Assembly: GCA_964581535.1 (NCBI GenBank)
Contig: CAZOOW010000004.1
Coordinates: 19,383-83,382, forward strand
Direction: 5' to 3'
DNA: 64,000 bases
DNA from: CAZOOW01 sp964581535
Lineage (GTDB): Bacteria > Patescibacteriota > Saccharimonadia > Saccharimonadales > Saccharimonadaceae
Notes under the pieces: generated by a model
Seen by the model: only the letters and a program-made list of their open reading frames with translations
Told to the model about the DNA's origin: nothing
The model's database searches: none
Translations under genes and position numbers: made by a program
Part shown: piece by piece, positions 57,360 through 64,000 of the stretch
Position numbering within the stretch: the stretch's first letter is position 1
How the letters are laid out: each line of letters starts with the position of its first letter

Positions 57360-58304
57360 TCACACGGCGATGGGCGCCTTGATGGACGGATGTGGGTCGT
57401 AGCCGTCGAGGCGAAAATCGGCCATGCTGAAGTGGTCAATTTCCTTGACGTCCGGGTTGACCCACAAACTCGGCGGTTCTCGCGGAGCGCGACTCAACTG
57501 TTCCCTGACCTGTTCCATGTGATTCAGGTAGATGTGGACGCTTCCGCCGGTCCAGACAAATTCTCCAGGCCGGAGACCAGTCACGCTTGCGAACATGTGT
57601 GTGAGCATGCTGTAGCTCGCGATGTTGAACGGCACACCCAAGAAAGTGTCGCAAGAGCGCTGGTACAGCTGGCAGTCCAGGAAAGCCGGGCCGCCGTCCT
57701 TTGCGGGTCGGACGAAGAACTGGAAAAGACAATGACATGGCGGTAGTCCGGCGATGGCCATTTCGTCGATGTCGGCCGGATTCCACGCGGTCACAATGAT
57801 TCGACGTGAATCAGGGCTTGATCGAATAAGCTCGACGGCCTTTGCGACCTGATCGATTTCTCCGCCTCGAGGGTCAGCCCAGTGTCGCCACTGGTATCCG
57901 TAGATTGGACCCAGGTTACCCCACTGCTCTGCGAACGCTTCGTCGTTCGCAACGCGTTCGACGAAGCTCGTCATTCCTGCTGACCAGGAGGGCGTTAGTG
58001 TTTCTTCGCGCGTGACGAGTCGATTTTCTGTCGTCTGAACGAAGTGCTTGTAGGGCCATTCGTTCCAGATCTGGACATTGGCCTGCGCCAAACGTCGCAG
58101 GTTGGTCTCGCCTGCTACAAAGAAAAGGTTTTCTTCCGCAATGACGCGAAAAGGAACCCTTTTGGTCGTAACAAGCGGGAACCCCTCCTGAAGGTCAAAC
58201 CGCATCTGGTAACCATTCAAGTTCAGCGTACCGGTACCGGTACGGTCTGTGCTCTCGTAGCCTTCATCAAGAATCTTCCTGAGAAGATCTAAGTACTGGC
58301 GCAT
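57360..58304 (-). CDS. thyA: Thymidylate synthase
   Basis: A 314-aa ThyA: GYESTDRTGTGTLNLNG, WNEWPYK, NLGPIYGYQWRHW, the catalytic Cys in AIAGLPPCHCLFQFFV and QLYQRSCDTFLGVPFNIASYSML. Start MRQYLDLL (58304) is set by GGAGGT 6 nt upstream; the open frame before it lies in the leader. Codon use is more GC-rich than in neighbouring dcd and tmk, a possible sign of acquisition. Confidence 0.96.
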   Translation of the reverse strand: MRQYLDLLRKILDEGYESTDRTGTGTLNLNGYQMRFDLQEGFPLVTTKRVPFRVIAEENLFFVAGETNLRRLAQANVQIWNEWPYKHFVQTTENRLVTREETLTPSWSAGMTSFVERVANDEAFAEQWGNLGPIYGYQWRHWADPRGGEIDQVAKAVELIRSSPDSRRIIVTAWNPADIDEMAIAGLPPCHCLFQFFVRPAKDGGPAFLDCQLYQRSCDTFLGVPFNIASYSMLTHMFASVTGLRPGEFVWTGGSVHIYLNHMEQVREQLSRAPREPPSLWVNPDVKEIDHFSMADFRLDGYDPHPSIKAPIAV

Positions 58305-58362
58305 ACCAGCACCTCCATCTCTGACGTGTGAGTTGATTGGCAATGTGCGCCACCTAAAAATA

Positions 58363-58368
58363 ATTATA
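58363..58368 (-). promoter_or_regulatory. -10 box of thyA
   Basis: TATAAT on the minus strand about 58 nt before the thyA start, directly after the rplA terminator; unlike most genes here, thyA has a true leader and Shine-Dalgarno. Confidence 0.55.
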
Positions 58369-58370
58369 CT

Positions 58371-58400
58371 AAAAAACACCCCGCTACGCGAAGTGTTTTT
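58371..58400 (-). terminator. Terminator of rplK-rplA
   Basis: AACACTTCGC pairs with GCGGGGTGTT and is followed by TTTT on the minus strand. It is a nearly symmetric hairpin. Confidence 0.75.
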
Positions 58401-58416
58401 ATTGGCAACTATTTAT

Positions 58417-59391
58417 CTACAGGCTATTTTGATCAATTTTAATCCCAGGCCCCATACTTGTCGTTGCGTGGATTGATTTGATATAGGTACCTTTTATACT
58501 AGATGGCTTTGCACCCTGAAGGCTGTCGAAAAAGGTGCGAGCATTTGAGAGTAGTTTTTCCGGGCCGAAGCTGACCTTGCCTATCGCAAGATGTACAATA
58601 GCCTGTTTGTCGACACGATACTCGACGCGTCCGCCTTTAGCTTCTTTTACTGCAGTTGCGACGTTTGTTGCAACAGTGCCGCTTTTCGGGTTAGGCATGA
58701 GTCCGCGTGGGCCCAAAAGACGTGCGAACTTACCAAGTTTTGGCATCATTTGTGGTGAAGCAACGAGGATATCAAACTCAAGCTGTTCTTTTTCAAGTAG
58801 CTTTGTCACTGCTTGCTCGCCAGCTATGTCTGCACCGGCTTTCGTGGCTGCGGCTGCATCATCTTCAGCAACAAATGCTGCTACGCGGATTGTTTTACCA
58901 GTTCCATGAGGCAGACTGACTGTTGCTCGGATATTTTGATCAGCTTGTCTCGGATCAACGCCAAGTACGACGTGGACTTCAACGCTCGCGTCGAATTTGG
59001 TCGGGCTTGTTTCAGCCGCGAGCTTCATTGCTTCATCAAGAGGATACGCCTTCCCTGCCTCAACTTTCTTTGCAGCGTCCTGATACTTCTTGCCGCGACG
59101 CTCTAATTTTGGTCGAGTGACTGGTTTCGGGCCTTTTTTAACGTGTGACTCGGCTTCATCAGATTGAGGAGTGGTATCGCCAGAAGCTTTACGTGCTTCT
59201 TTCGCTTCTTTTTCTTCCACTTCCTTAAGTGATTTTTCACTGCGCTTGCCAGCTTTTGCAACTTTCGCCTCACGAACTTCGTGGTGCTCGGTGGCGGCGA
59301 TAGCTTCTTCAATCTCGGCGACAGTATTCTTTTCGGTAACGTCTAGTTTAAGTTCTTTAGCTTTTTCAAGCAGTTCAGCTTTCTTTGCCAT
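58417..59391 (-). CDS. rplA: 50S ribosomal protein L1 with N-terminal extension
   Basis: The last 230 residues are a normal L1 (AYPLDEAMKLAAETSPTKFDASVEVHV...GLMPNPKSGTVATNVATAVKEAKGGRVEYRVDKQAIVHLAIGKVSF). The first 90 or so residues are an extra segment: MAKKAELLEKAKELKLDVTEKNTVAEIEEAI, resembling a SAP-type or Rho-N-like helical motif, then a long charged linker. The total of 324 aa is about 95 more than typical. AAGGAG precedes ATG. Confidence 0.95.
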   Translation of the reverse strand: MAKKAELLEKAKELKLDVTEKNTVAEIEEAIAATEHHEVREAKVAKAGKRSEKSLKEVEEKEAKEARKASGDTTPQSDEAESHVKKGPKPVTRPKLERRGKKYQDAAKKVEAGKAYPLDEAMKLAAETSPTKFDASVEVHVVLGVDPRQADQNIRATVSLPHGTGKTIRVAAFVAEDDAAAATKAGADIAGEQAVTKLLEKEQLEFDILVASPQMMPKLGKFARLLGPRGLMPNPKSGTVATNVATAVKEAKGGRVEYRVDKQAIVHLAIGKVSFGPEKLLSNARTFFDSLQGAKPSSIKGTYIKSIHATTSMGPGIKIDQNSL

Positions 59392-59448
59392 ATACGAATC
59401 TCCTTCGTGGTCATAACGGGATGTAAAGCCCTGCCACAGATTTATCTA

Positions 59449-59874
59449 TTATTTTTCTACCTCAACACCCATACTTCGTGCAGAACCAGCAACAACCTTT
59501 ACCGCACCTTCTAGGTCGATGGCGTTGAGTACATCCATCTTGCTCTGTGCGATTTCTTCTAGATCCTTGCGACTGATTTTACCGACTTTTTCGGCGTGTG
59601 GTTTGCCCGAGCCCTTTTGGATACCAACTTTTTCTCGGATAAGATCATCCACTGGCCGACCGAGACATTTCCAGTCGAACGTGCGATCCTCGAACACGCG
59701 TATATGAACGATCACGTCTTTGCCCTGGAACTCTTTTGTTGCATCGTTGAACGGATTAATAAAATCCATCATGTTGAGGCCCCATTGACCAAGGGTTGAC
59801 CCTACCGGAGGCCCTGCAGATGCTTTGCCACCTGGGACGCGAAGTTTCAAATTTCCAATAACTTTTTTTGCCAT
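59449..59874 (-). CDS. rplK: 50S ribosomal protein L11
   Basis: A 141-aa protein: MAKKVIGNLKLRVPGGKASAGPPVGSTLGQWGLNMMDFINPFN and C-terminal RNA-binding domain (SGKPHAEKVGKISRKDLEEIAQSKMDVLNAIDLEGAVKVVAGSARSMGV). ATG 59874 is used; the 32 upstream codons are leader sequence after the promoter at 59942. Confidence 0.97.
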   Translation of the reverse strand: MAKKVIGNLKLRVPGGKASAGPPVGSTLGQWGLNMMDFINPFNDATKEFQGKDVIVHIRVFEDRTFDWKCLGRPVDDLIREKVGIQKGSGKPHAEKVGKISRKDLEEIAQSKMDVLNAIDLEGAVKVVAGSARSMGVEVEK

Positions 59875-59941
59875 GCAAATAAATTCCTTTAATTTATAGA
59901 TTACTCGGGTGAAGCAAATCCCAAGTGCGTAACAGTAGTAA

Positions 59942-59970
59942 ATTATAGCATTTCGTAATCGATTTCGCAA
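59942..59970 (-). promoter_or_regulatory. Promoter of the L11-L1 operon
   Basis: TTGCGA (59965-59970), 17 nt, TATAAT (59942-59947). A leader of about 65 nt follows, with CTTGGG/CCCGAG pairing that could be an L1-binding autoregulatory site (inference). Confidence 0.75.
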
Positions 59971-60249
59971 CTATGATTCGGCTGCTAGCAAGCTCTCGAT
60001 TTTTTCATCACGTATGCGTAGTGCCGCCAATGTTCCGCTGAGCTGTTTTATTGCATCTGCTCGCGCTTCGAGACTATTATTTTCGTGACGGGAACCCGGC
60101 TGCAAAAGCATTGATAGCCGTGCACAATGGCCAATAGCGGTTCTTTTGAGTCTATCTCTTTCATTTATACATTCCCGCAGCAAGTCACCGGTCGTCGCTT
60201 CCTGCTGTGAGGAATGGGCGATCTCGTCGTAGTAAAACATCTCTTCCAT
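59971..60249 (-). CDS. Hypothetical protein, 92 aa, under a leader terminator
   Basis: Unrecognised helical protein (MEEMFYYDEIAHSSQQEATT..., RECINERDRLKRTAIGHCARLSMLL, RADAIKQLSGTLAALRIRDEKIESLL). ATG 60249 follows GGAAG; the frame further upstream lies in a terminator. Located between nusG-secE and the L11-L1 operon. Expression appears gated by the terminator at 60262-60293 and an 11-aa uORF. Confidence 0.65.
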   Translation of the reverse strand: MEEMFYYDEIAHSSQQEATTGDLLRECINERDRLKRTAIGHCARLSMLLQPGSRHENNSLEARADAIKQLSGTLAALRIRDEKIESLLAAES

Positions 60250-60261
60250 AGGTCTTGCTTC

Positions 60262-60293
60262 CTTTTCTAAAGAAAAACCTCCCAATGGGAGGT
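60262..60293 (-). terminator. Terminator between the 11-aa uORF and the 92-aa gene
   Basis: ACCTCCC-ATT-GGGAGGT followed by TTTTCTTT on the minus strand. It lies downstream of a promoter (60344-60372), so it acts as an attenuator of that transcript, besides ending nusG read-through. Confidence 0.8.
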
Positions 60294-60298
60294 ATATT

Positions 60299-60334
60299 CT
60301 AGGTTAGTTCATTTTTGCGTAGACGTTTTTTCAT
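60299..60334 (-). CDS. 11-aa leaderless uORF
   Basis: MKKRLRKNELT, ATG 9 nt after TATAGT (60344-60349), stop 5 nt before the terminator stem. Very basic. Translation is inferred from the pattern. Confidence 0.45.
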   Translation of the reverse strand: MKKRLRKNELT

Positions 60335-60343
60335 CTAAAAAAT

Positions 60344-60372
60344 ACTATACAAAAAACGACTCTAAAATGTAA
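60344..60372 (-). promoter_or_regulatory. Promoter of the uORF and 92-aa gene
   Basis: TTACAT (60367-60372), 17 nt, TATAGT (60344-60349), just after the nusG stop. Confidence 0.55.
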
Positions 60373-60382
60373 ATGGTTTTTT

Positions 60383-60928
60383 TTAGACCTTTTTTACCTG
60401 AAGTGCGTCCAGCTCAACAGGAGTGTCACGACCGAACATGCTCACCATGACCCGGATTTTACCTTTAACGTTGTCGATTTCTGAAATTGCCCCGTCGAAG
60501 CCTTTAAATGGACCATCGGTGATATTAACCACTTCACCGACAGAGAAGTTAATAAAGTGTTTTGGATCCTCTACGCCCATTCGTTTCTTTATTTTTGAAA
60601 CCTCATGATCACTCATAGGCGTCGGGTCGGTTCCGGAGCCAACAAAACCGGTTACGCCAGGTGTGTTGCGAACGATATACCAAGCATCCTCAGTAAGTTT
60701 CATCTCGACCAATACGTAGCCTTGGAAAATCTTCTTCTCTACAATCTTGCGTTTGCCATTTTTGATTTCGATCTGTTTTTCTTTTGGCACCAGAACGTCA
60801 AAAATCTTATCTGCCATATCAACCGAATCAACTCGCTGTTTGATACTTTCTGCTACCTTCTCTTCGTAGCCGCTGTATGTGTGAACGGCGTACCAGGCTC
60901 GTGTGCTATCGTAACGTTTTGTGCTCAT
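60383..60928 (-). CDS. nusG: Transcription termination/antitermination protein NusG
   Basis: A 181-aa protein: NGN domain (RAWYAVHTYSGYEEKVAESIKQRV...FQGYVLVEMKLTEDAWYIVRNTPGVTGFVGSG) and KOW domain (FSVGEVVNITDGPFKGFDGAISEIDNVKGKIRVMVSMFGR). Couples RNA polymerase to the ribosome and Rho. Starts 8 bp after secE. Confidence 0.97.
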   Translation of the reverse strand: MSTKRYDSTRAWYAVHTYSGYEEKVAESIKQRVDSVDMADKIFDVLVPKEKQIEIKNGKRKIVEKKIFQGYVLVEMKLTEDAWYIVRNTPGVTGFVGSGTDPTPMSDHEVSKIKKRMGVEDPKHFINFSVGEVVNITDGPFKGFDGAISEIDNVKGKIRVMVSMFGRDTPVELDALQVKKV

Positions 60929-60936
60929 TTTATCTC

Positions 60937-61242
60937 CTATAACAAAATTTCTTTAAACAAGTAATTAAAGGCATAATCAAGTGCTAAAATTACGCCAGCG
61001 AAAAAGAGTGAAAAAAGTATCACCGCTAAAGTTAGGCTCCATGTCGATCGACGGTTTGGCCAACGAACTTGTCGAAGTTCATCCCATGCGCCTTTGAAAT
61101 AACCACCAAAGACTCGTAGCGGCTTAGGCCATTTAATGCGAGCAAACCACGATGGCGCTTTGAGCCGTGAGGATTTGGTGGATCGTATAGTTTTGACTTT
61201 TGTCGTTGTTTTTGACGTCTTTTTCGTTCCTTTAACCACCAC
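60937..61242 (-). CDS. secE: Preprotein translocase subunit SecE
   Basis: A 101-aa protein with a long basic Lys/Thr-rich N-terminus, the amphipathic GAWDELRQVRWPNRRST segment and one membrane helix (WSLTLAVILFSLFFAGVILALDYAF). Start is GTG 61242 after AGAAGGAG. Confidence 0.95.
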   Translation of the reverse strand: MVVKGTKKTSKTTTKVKTIRSTKSSRLKAPSWFARIKWPKPLRVFGGYFKGAWDELRQVRWPNRRSTWSLTLAVILFSLFFAGVILALDYAFNYLFKEILL

Positions 61243-61255
61243 TCTTAACTCCTTC

Positions 61256-61285
61256 TATTAAAAATAGTCTGCATATCGTGCAGAC
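61256..61285 (-). terminator. Terminator of the histidine kinase gene
   Basis: GTCTGCA and TGCAGAC (61267-61285) followed by TATTTTT on the minus strand. TTGACA motifs for secE lie immediately upstream at about 61287-61303. Confidence 0.65.
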
Positions 61286-61322
61286 CTGTCAATGTCAAGT
61301 ATTTCACAGTAGACAACATCGG

Positions 61323-62498
61323 TCAAGTAGAATCTTTGTCGCTAGCAGTAGGTAAACTAAAGCTAAACGATGAACCATGATTCAGCCTACTTGTCGCAGT
61401 TATTTTAGTCGCCAACTTTCGGGCAAGCTTTTGGACTACATAGAGGCCAAGTCCTGTTCCGGATGTTTCGCGGGTACGATAATCTTCTGAGCGGTAAAAT
61501 TTCTCAAATACGTGTTTAAGATCAGTCTTGCTGATGCCAATGCCTGTATCGCTGACTATAAATTCGACTGCTTTATTTTTTACGCGAACACCCAGGGTTA
61601 CGCTGCCTTTATCGGTATACTTGATGGCATTCGTAATAAAGTTTTGCAGCATTTCTTCAAGATATAATCGTGAAGTTTTTACAAAACCGAGTTTACCGTC
61701 TGCATCGAGGTTAAATAACAGGCCTTTTTTTGCTGCTTCAGGCTGATATTTTTTGTAGAGGTCGTTCGCGAGGGTTTTTACGTCTATCAACTCAGCCGTA
61801 TCGCCCACCCCCCGCTCAGCCCGGGAAAGCGTTCCTAGATCGTTTATCATGTTGCCAAGCAGGAGTATTTGATCGTGCGCACTATGGATGGCGGGGATAA
61901 GTCGATCATGCGAGGCGCCTTTTTCTAGGAAGTACTGAAGGTTTGATATGGTACCTTCAGTGATCGCAACTGGTGTTCGAAGTTCGTGGCTCACAACAGA
62001 AATAAACTCATCGCGCTCTTCTTCGAGACTTTTCGCCTTTGTTATATCGCGGGCTGTTACAATAAAACCCCTTGTACGCGGATTGCGACCTGTGACATAC
62101 GCTCCGTGTACTTGGCTCGCAGATATTAAAAGCCGCATGCCATCATCTTCACTAAATCTGTAGGTTAAGTCGTCGCGCTCCAACTTTCCTGATGCGCTCT
62201 GTAACAGCTCAAAAAGGGAGACCGGCTCATTTTGCTCATCAAATAGTGGGAATATATCGTCAATATATTCACCACTTAAACTTTTGTTTGTATCAATTAG
62301 TCCGAGCAGCGCCGCGTTATAAATTCTCACCATTCCTTTGCTACTCACACTGAACATTGCGTCAGAGACTGTGTTAAATATCGCAAGAAGCTGCTCGCTC
62401 TGTCTATCGTGTCGGTTTGGTACATTTTTCGGTTTGTGAAACAAACCCTTTAGTGATCGATTTGTTTTCGACGTAGTAGCCACCCTTTTATTCGCCAT
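61323..62498 (-). CDS. Soluble PAS-domain histidine kinase (orphan)
   Basis: A 391-aa kinase without membrane segment: PAS domain (about residues 35-155, NTVSDAMFSVSSKGMVRIYNAALLGLI), HisKA with phosphoacceptor His171 in FISVVSHELRTPVA, and HATPase with N box ITNAIKYTD, G1 VSDTGIGIS and G2 GTGLGLYVVQKL. No response regulator is adjacent. A cytoplasmic signal such as redox or a small molecule is likely. Confidence 0.92.
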   Translation of the reverse strand: MANKRVATTSKTNRSLKGLFHKPKNVPNRHDRQSEQLLAIFNTVSDAMFSVSSKGMVRIYNAALLGLIDTNKSLSGEYIDDIFPLFDEQNEPVSLFELLQSASGKLERDDLTYRFSEDDGMRLLISASQVHGAYVTGRNPRTRGFIVTARDITKAKSLEEERDEFISVVSHELRTPVAITEGTISNLQYFLEKGASHDRLIPAIHSAHDQILLLGNMINDLGTLSRAERGVGDTAELIDVKTLANDLYKKYQPEAAKKGLLFNLDADGKLGFVKTSRLYLEEMLQNFITNAIKYTDKGSVTLGVRVKNKAVEFIVSDTGIGISKTDLKHVFEKFYRSEDYRTRETSGTGLGLYVVQKLARKLATKITATSRLNHGSSFSFSLPTASDKDST

Positions 62499-62520
62499 GC
62501 TAGCTACATTATGACATATA

Positions 62521-63258
62521 TCAGCAAATTGGGCTCAAGCTTTTTAATGCTTTACGGTGAATTTTGTATTCAGGCATACATGTTTCGACGATATTCCAAA
62601 AGTTTGTGCTGTGGTTCATTTGTTTTGTATGAGCTAGTTCGTGGAGTAATACATAATCAATCACCTCGTGGGGCGTATTCATCAGGGCGACATTTAACGA
62701 TATTGTTCCGCTGCTGCTACAGCTACCCCACCGCCCTTTCGGGTTGCCAAACCGGATCCTTTCATAGTGAAAACCGTATTTTTCTGCTAAATACATCAGT
62801 CGACGTGGCAAGTAGGCGGTTGCTTCTCTGCGGAGAGCTTTTTTGACTTTGTCGGAAATATAATCGCGACCTTCAGGTGTGTCTTCGTTGATGTGTTTCG
62901 GAAGGTGAATTTTGAGCACTTGTCCCTTCAGACTGTAGCTAAACGTATTATTCGCTGCCTTGTCTATGAAGAGACGGTGCGAGTGACCGATAGGCATATC
63001 GTTTTCGTATGACATTCTTAATCTTTCATGCGACGCGACCATCTTACGTATTGACACTCTCGATGAGTCTACAAGCTGCAATACCATACGAAGGGCCGCA
63101 CGTTTCGGCAGCGTTGCAATCAAATTTCCGTTACTATCTATACGAATTCGTACATAACGTGAGGCTGTTCTTTTACAGCTAATAGAGCCGAACTCATCAT
63201 CAAAAACTGTCTCAGCTGATTTTTCAGAGCGATATCGTAGATTGCTTCGTTGGAACAT
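62521..63258 (-). CDS. YgjP/DUF45-like zinc metallopeptidase
   Basis: A 245-aa protein with HELAHTKQMNHS (HExxH zinc motif) and the upstream FGNPKGRWGSCSSSGTISLNVALMNTP segment of the WLM/YgjP family, related to SprT. Start MFQRSNLRYRSEK at 63258 overlaps the upstream kinase gene by 35 nt; longer frames inside that gene are less likely. Substrate unknown. Confidence 0.85.
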   Translation of the reverse strand: MFQRSNLRYRSEKSAETVFDDEFGSISCKRTASRYVRIRIDSNGNLIATLPKRAALRMVLQLVDSSRVSIRKMVASHERLRMSYENDMPIGHSHRLFIDKAANNTFSYSLKGQVLKIHLPKHINEDTPEGRDYISDKVKKALRREATAYLPRRLMYLAEKYGFHYERIRFGNPKGRWGSCSSSGTISLNVALMNTPHEVIDYVLLHELAHTKQMNHSTNFWNIVETCMPEYKIHRKALKSLSPIC

Positions 63259-63862
63259 GTTGATTTTTTTCAGTGCGACTGTGAGGTTTTGGGGTGAGTG
63301 AACCGACCGCTTCCTCACGTGGTGCAACAATCTTCCGAAGGACTGTTTTTGCTTGGGTAGCAAAGGTATGCTTACCACTGATAACCACGTATTCCTCCCG
63401 CTTTGATGGCGCTTCAAATAATTTTACGTAACGCTTAAAACTTGCTGGTTGCATAGACGAGTTTAACTCATCGCCTTTTCTGCGACTGCTGCGGCGAATC
63501 GAGCGATACTCGGCGGTAGGAGTATCAGTCTGCACCCATATGACTAGCGACCCATAGTCATGTTTTTTTGCAGCTTTTGCGATCTCTGCTCGTTGTTGAG
63601 AGGTATGCATGCCGCCATCGATAATGATAGTCCTGCCGGTTTTTAATAATTCCTGAAGTTGTGAGGTAACTATTTCCGATATGACTGCATCTTCCTCCTT
63701 TTCATAGGTGGACTCGGGGACGAGAGTATGACGTAGGTAATCGTAACTGACAAGAGGAGCGCTAAACATATCAGCAAACTGTCGGGCAAAAAAACTCTTC
63801 CCTGCACCAGGCACTCCAATGAGCATAACAACTAATGGTCGCGACAAACTGAGCGATTTCAT
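63224..63862 (-). CDS. P-loop kinase/ATPase, zeta-toxin or adenylylsulfate-kinase-like
   Basis: A 212-aa protein with Walker A IGVPGAGKSFFARQF (16-23), FSAPLVSYDYLR, RTIIIDGGMHTSQQRAEI (Walker B) and LVIWVQTDTPTAEYRSIRRSSRRKGD (lid with Arg residues). A small-molecule or nucleoside kinase is likely. TATACT (minus, 63870-63875) lies 7 nt before ATG; leaderless. Confidence 0.8.
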   Translation of the reverse strand: MKSLSLSRPLVVMLIGVPGAGKSFFARQFADMFSAPLVSYDYLRHTLVPESTYEKEEDAVISEIVTSQLQELLKTGRTIIIDGGMHTSQQRAEIAKAAKKHDYGSLVIWVQTDTPTAEYRSIRRSSRRKGDELNSSMQPASFKRYVKLFEAPSKREEYVVISGKHTFATQAKTVLRKIVAPREEAVGSLTPKPHSRTEKNQHVPTKQSTISL

Positions 63863-63896
63863 GCGTACTAGTATAACAAAACTTTATATTTGCTGT

Positions 63897-63926
63897 TTGC
63901 ACAACTGAAGGACACTCTAGTATACT
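63897..63926 (+). promoter_or_regulatory. Promoter of tRNA-Trp
   Basis: TTGCAC (63897-63902), 18 nt, TATACT (63921-63926). Confidence 0.6.
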
Positions 63927-63939
63927 TTCTGAGTCATAT

Positions 63940-64000
63940 AGGGGCGTAGCTCAATTGGTAGAGTAGCGGTCTCCAAAACCGTTGGTTGTAGGTTCGAGTC
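63940..64000 (+). tRNA. tRNA-Trp (CCA), 3' end outside window
   Basis: AGGGGCG acceptor, D-arm GCTC...GAGT, anticodon arm GCGGT-CTCCAAA-ACCGT with anticodon CCA, then the T-arm start. The anticodon CCA (UGG) is the normal tryptophan one; this fits TGA being a stop codon in all genes here. Confidence 0.93.

Noticed and set aside
58305..58379. N-terminal extension of thymidylate synthase
   Set aside because: It lies in the promoter-leader region; GGAGGT is correctly spaced from ATG 58304.
59875..59970. N-terminal extension of L11
   Set aside because: It overlaps the TATAAT box and leader; the conserved protein starts at MAKKVIGN.
1..64000. CRISPR arrays and insertion sequences
   Set aside because: No regularly spaced short repeats, Cas genes or transposase genes were seen; the only mobile feature is the tRNA-Gln element.
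1..64000. Recoded TGA (as in some other CPR groups)
   Set aside because: TGA ends many genes, often in ATGA overlaps, and genes read normally without in-frame TGA.

Overview
The window looks like a chromosome segment of a Candidatus Saccharibacteria (TM7, Patescibacteria/CPR) genome with moderate GC. The grounds are gene content typical of that group (a compact atp operon with a very short delta subunit, dnaB-dnaX-tdk, recR-ybaB, nucleotide salvage instead of synthesis, many small lineage-specific proteins) and TGA behaving as a normal stop. This assignment is inference from content, not a database match. A striking property is that many genes have a sigma70-type -10 box (TATACT, TACACT, TACAAT) only 6-12 nt before the start codon and no Shine-Dalgarno sequence, so many mRNAs are probably leaderless. 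A second class of genes, mostly small plus thyA, has strong Shine-Dalgarno sites.

Layout. 1-8.1 kb: exodeoxyribonuclease III (partial), UMP kinase, SmpB, a debranching-type glycosidase, two GT4 glycosyltransferases, a membrane-anchored glycoside hydrolase and a CobO-like ATPase. 8.1-8.4 kb: a structured non-coding RNA with a near-consensus promoter and a terminator. 8.4-11.6 kb: an ABC-F protein and small proteins including a glutaredoxin. 11.6-18.2 kb: the F1Fo ATP synthase operon atpBEFHA-orf-GDC, with an extra 91-aa gene between alpha and gamma. 18.2-28.7 kb: a membrane protein, Dus, a second structured RNA region with a tRNA-like fold and a 44-aa Cys-rich protein, a UvrD/PcrA-nuclease fusion, an RlmD-type methyltransferase, TPM and LemA proteins, and a PAP2-like protein.

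28.78-37.32 kb is an integrated element of about 8.5 kb in the 3' end of tRNA-Gln(UUG), bounded by a 21-bp direct repeat. It has two perfect inverted-repeat pairs: 126 bp around the serine recombinase, and 181 bp around the cargo. The cargo is a six-gene operon of small membrane or secreted proteins facing a 1025-aa membrane protein. The original tRNA terminator now lies just beyond the right attachment site.

37.3-53.4 kb: a VIT-family transporter, an ABC exporter, an FAD-linked oxidase, an AI-2E-type transporter, CysS, NrnA, RecR, YbaB, a GT39-type protein, DnaB, DnaX, thymidine kinase, then L7/L12 and L10 with an L10 leader. 53.6-54.7 kb: divergent small genes, one arm preceded by a leader peptide with mutually exclusive antiterminator and terminator hairpins. 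54.7-58.3 kb: DHFR, dTMP kinase, dCTP deaminase and thymidylate synthase, which together suggest dTTP supply from salvaged precursors. 58.4-61.2 kb: L1, L11, a small attenuated gene, NusG and SecE. The end holds an orphan sensor kinase, a YgjP-like metallopeptidase, a P-loop kinase and the start of tRNA-Trp.

The strongest candidates for undescribed biology are the inverted-repeat element at tRNA-Gln, the uORF-plus-terminator switches before small unknown genes (10.6, 54.0 and 60.3 kb), and the two structured RNA loci at 8.1-8.4 and 20.1-20.9 kb.
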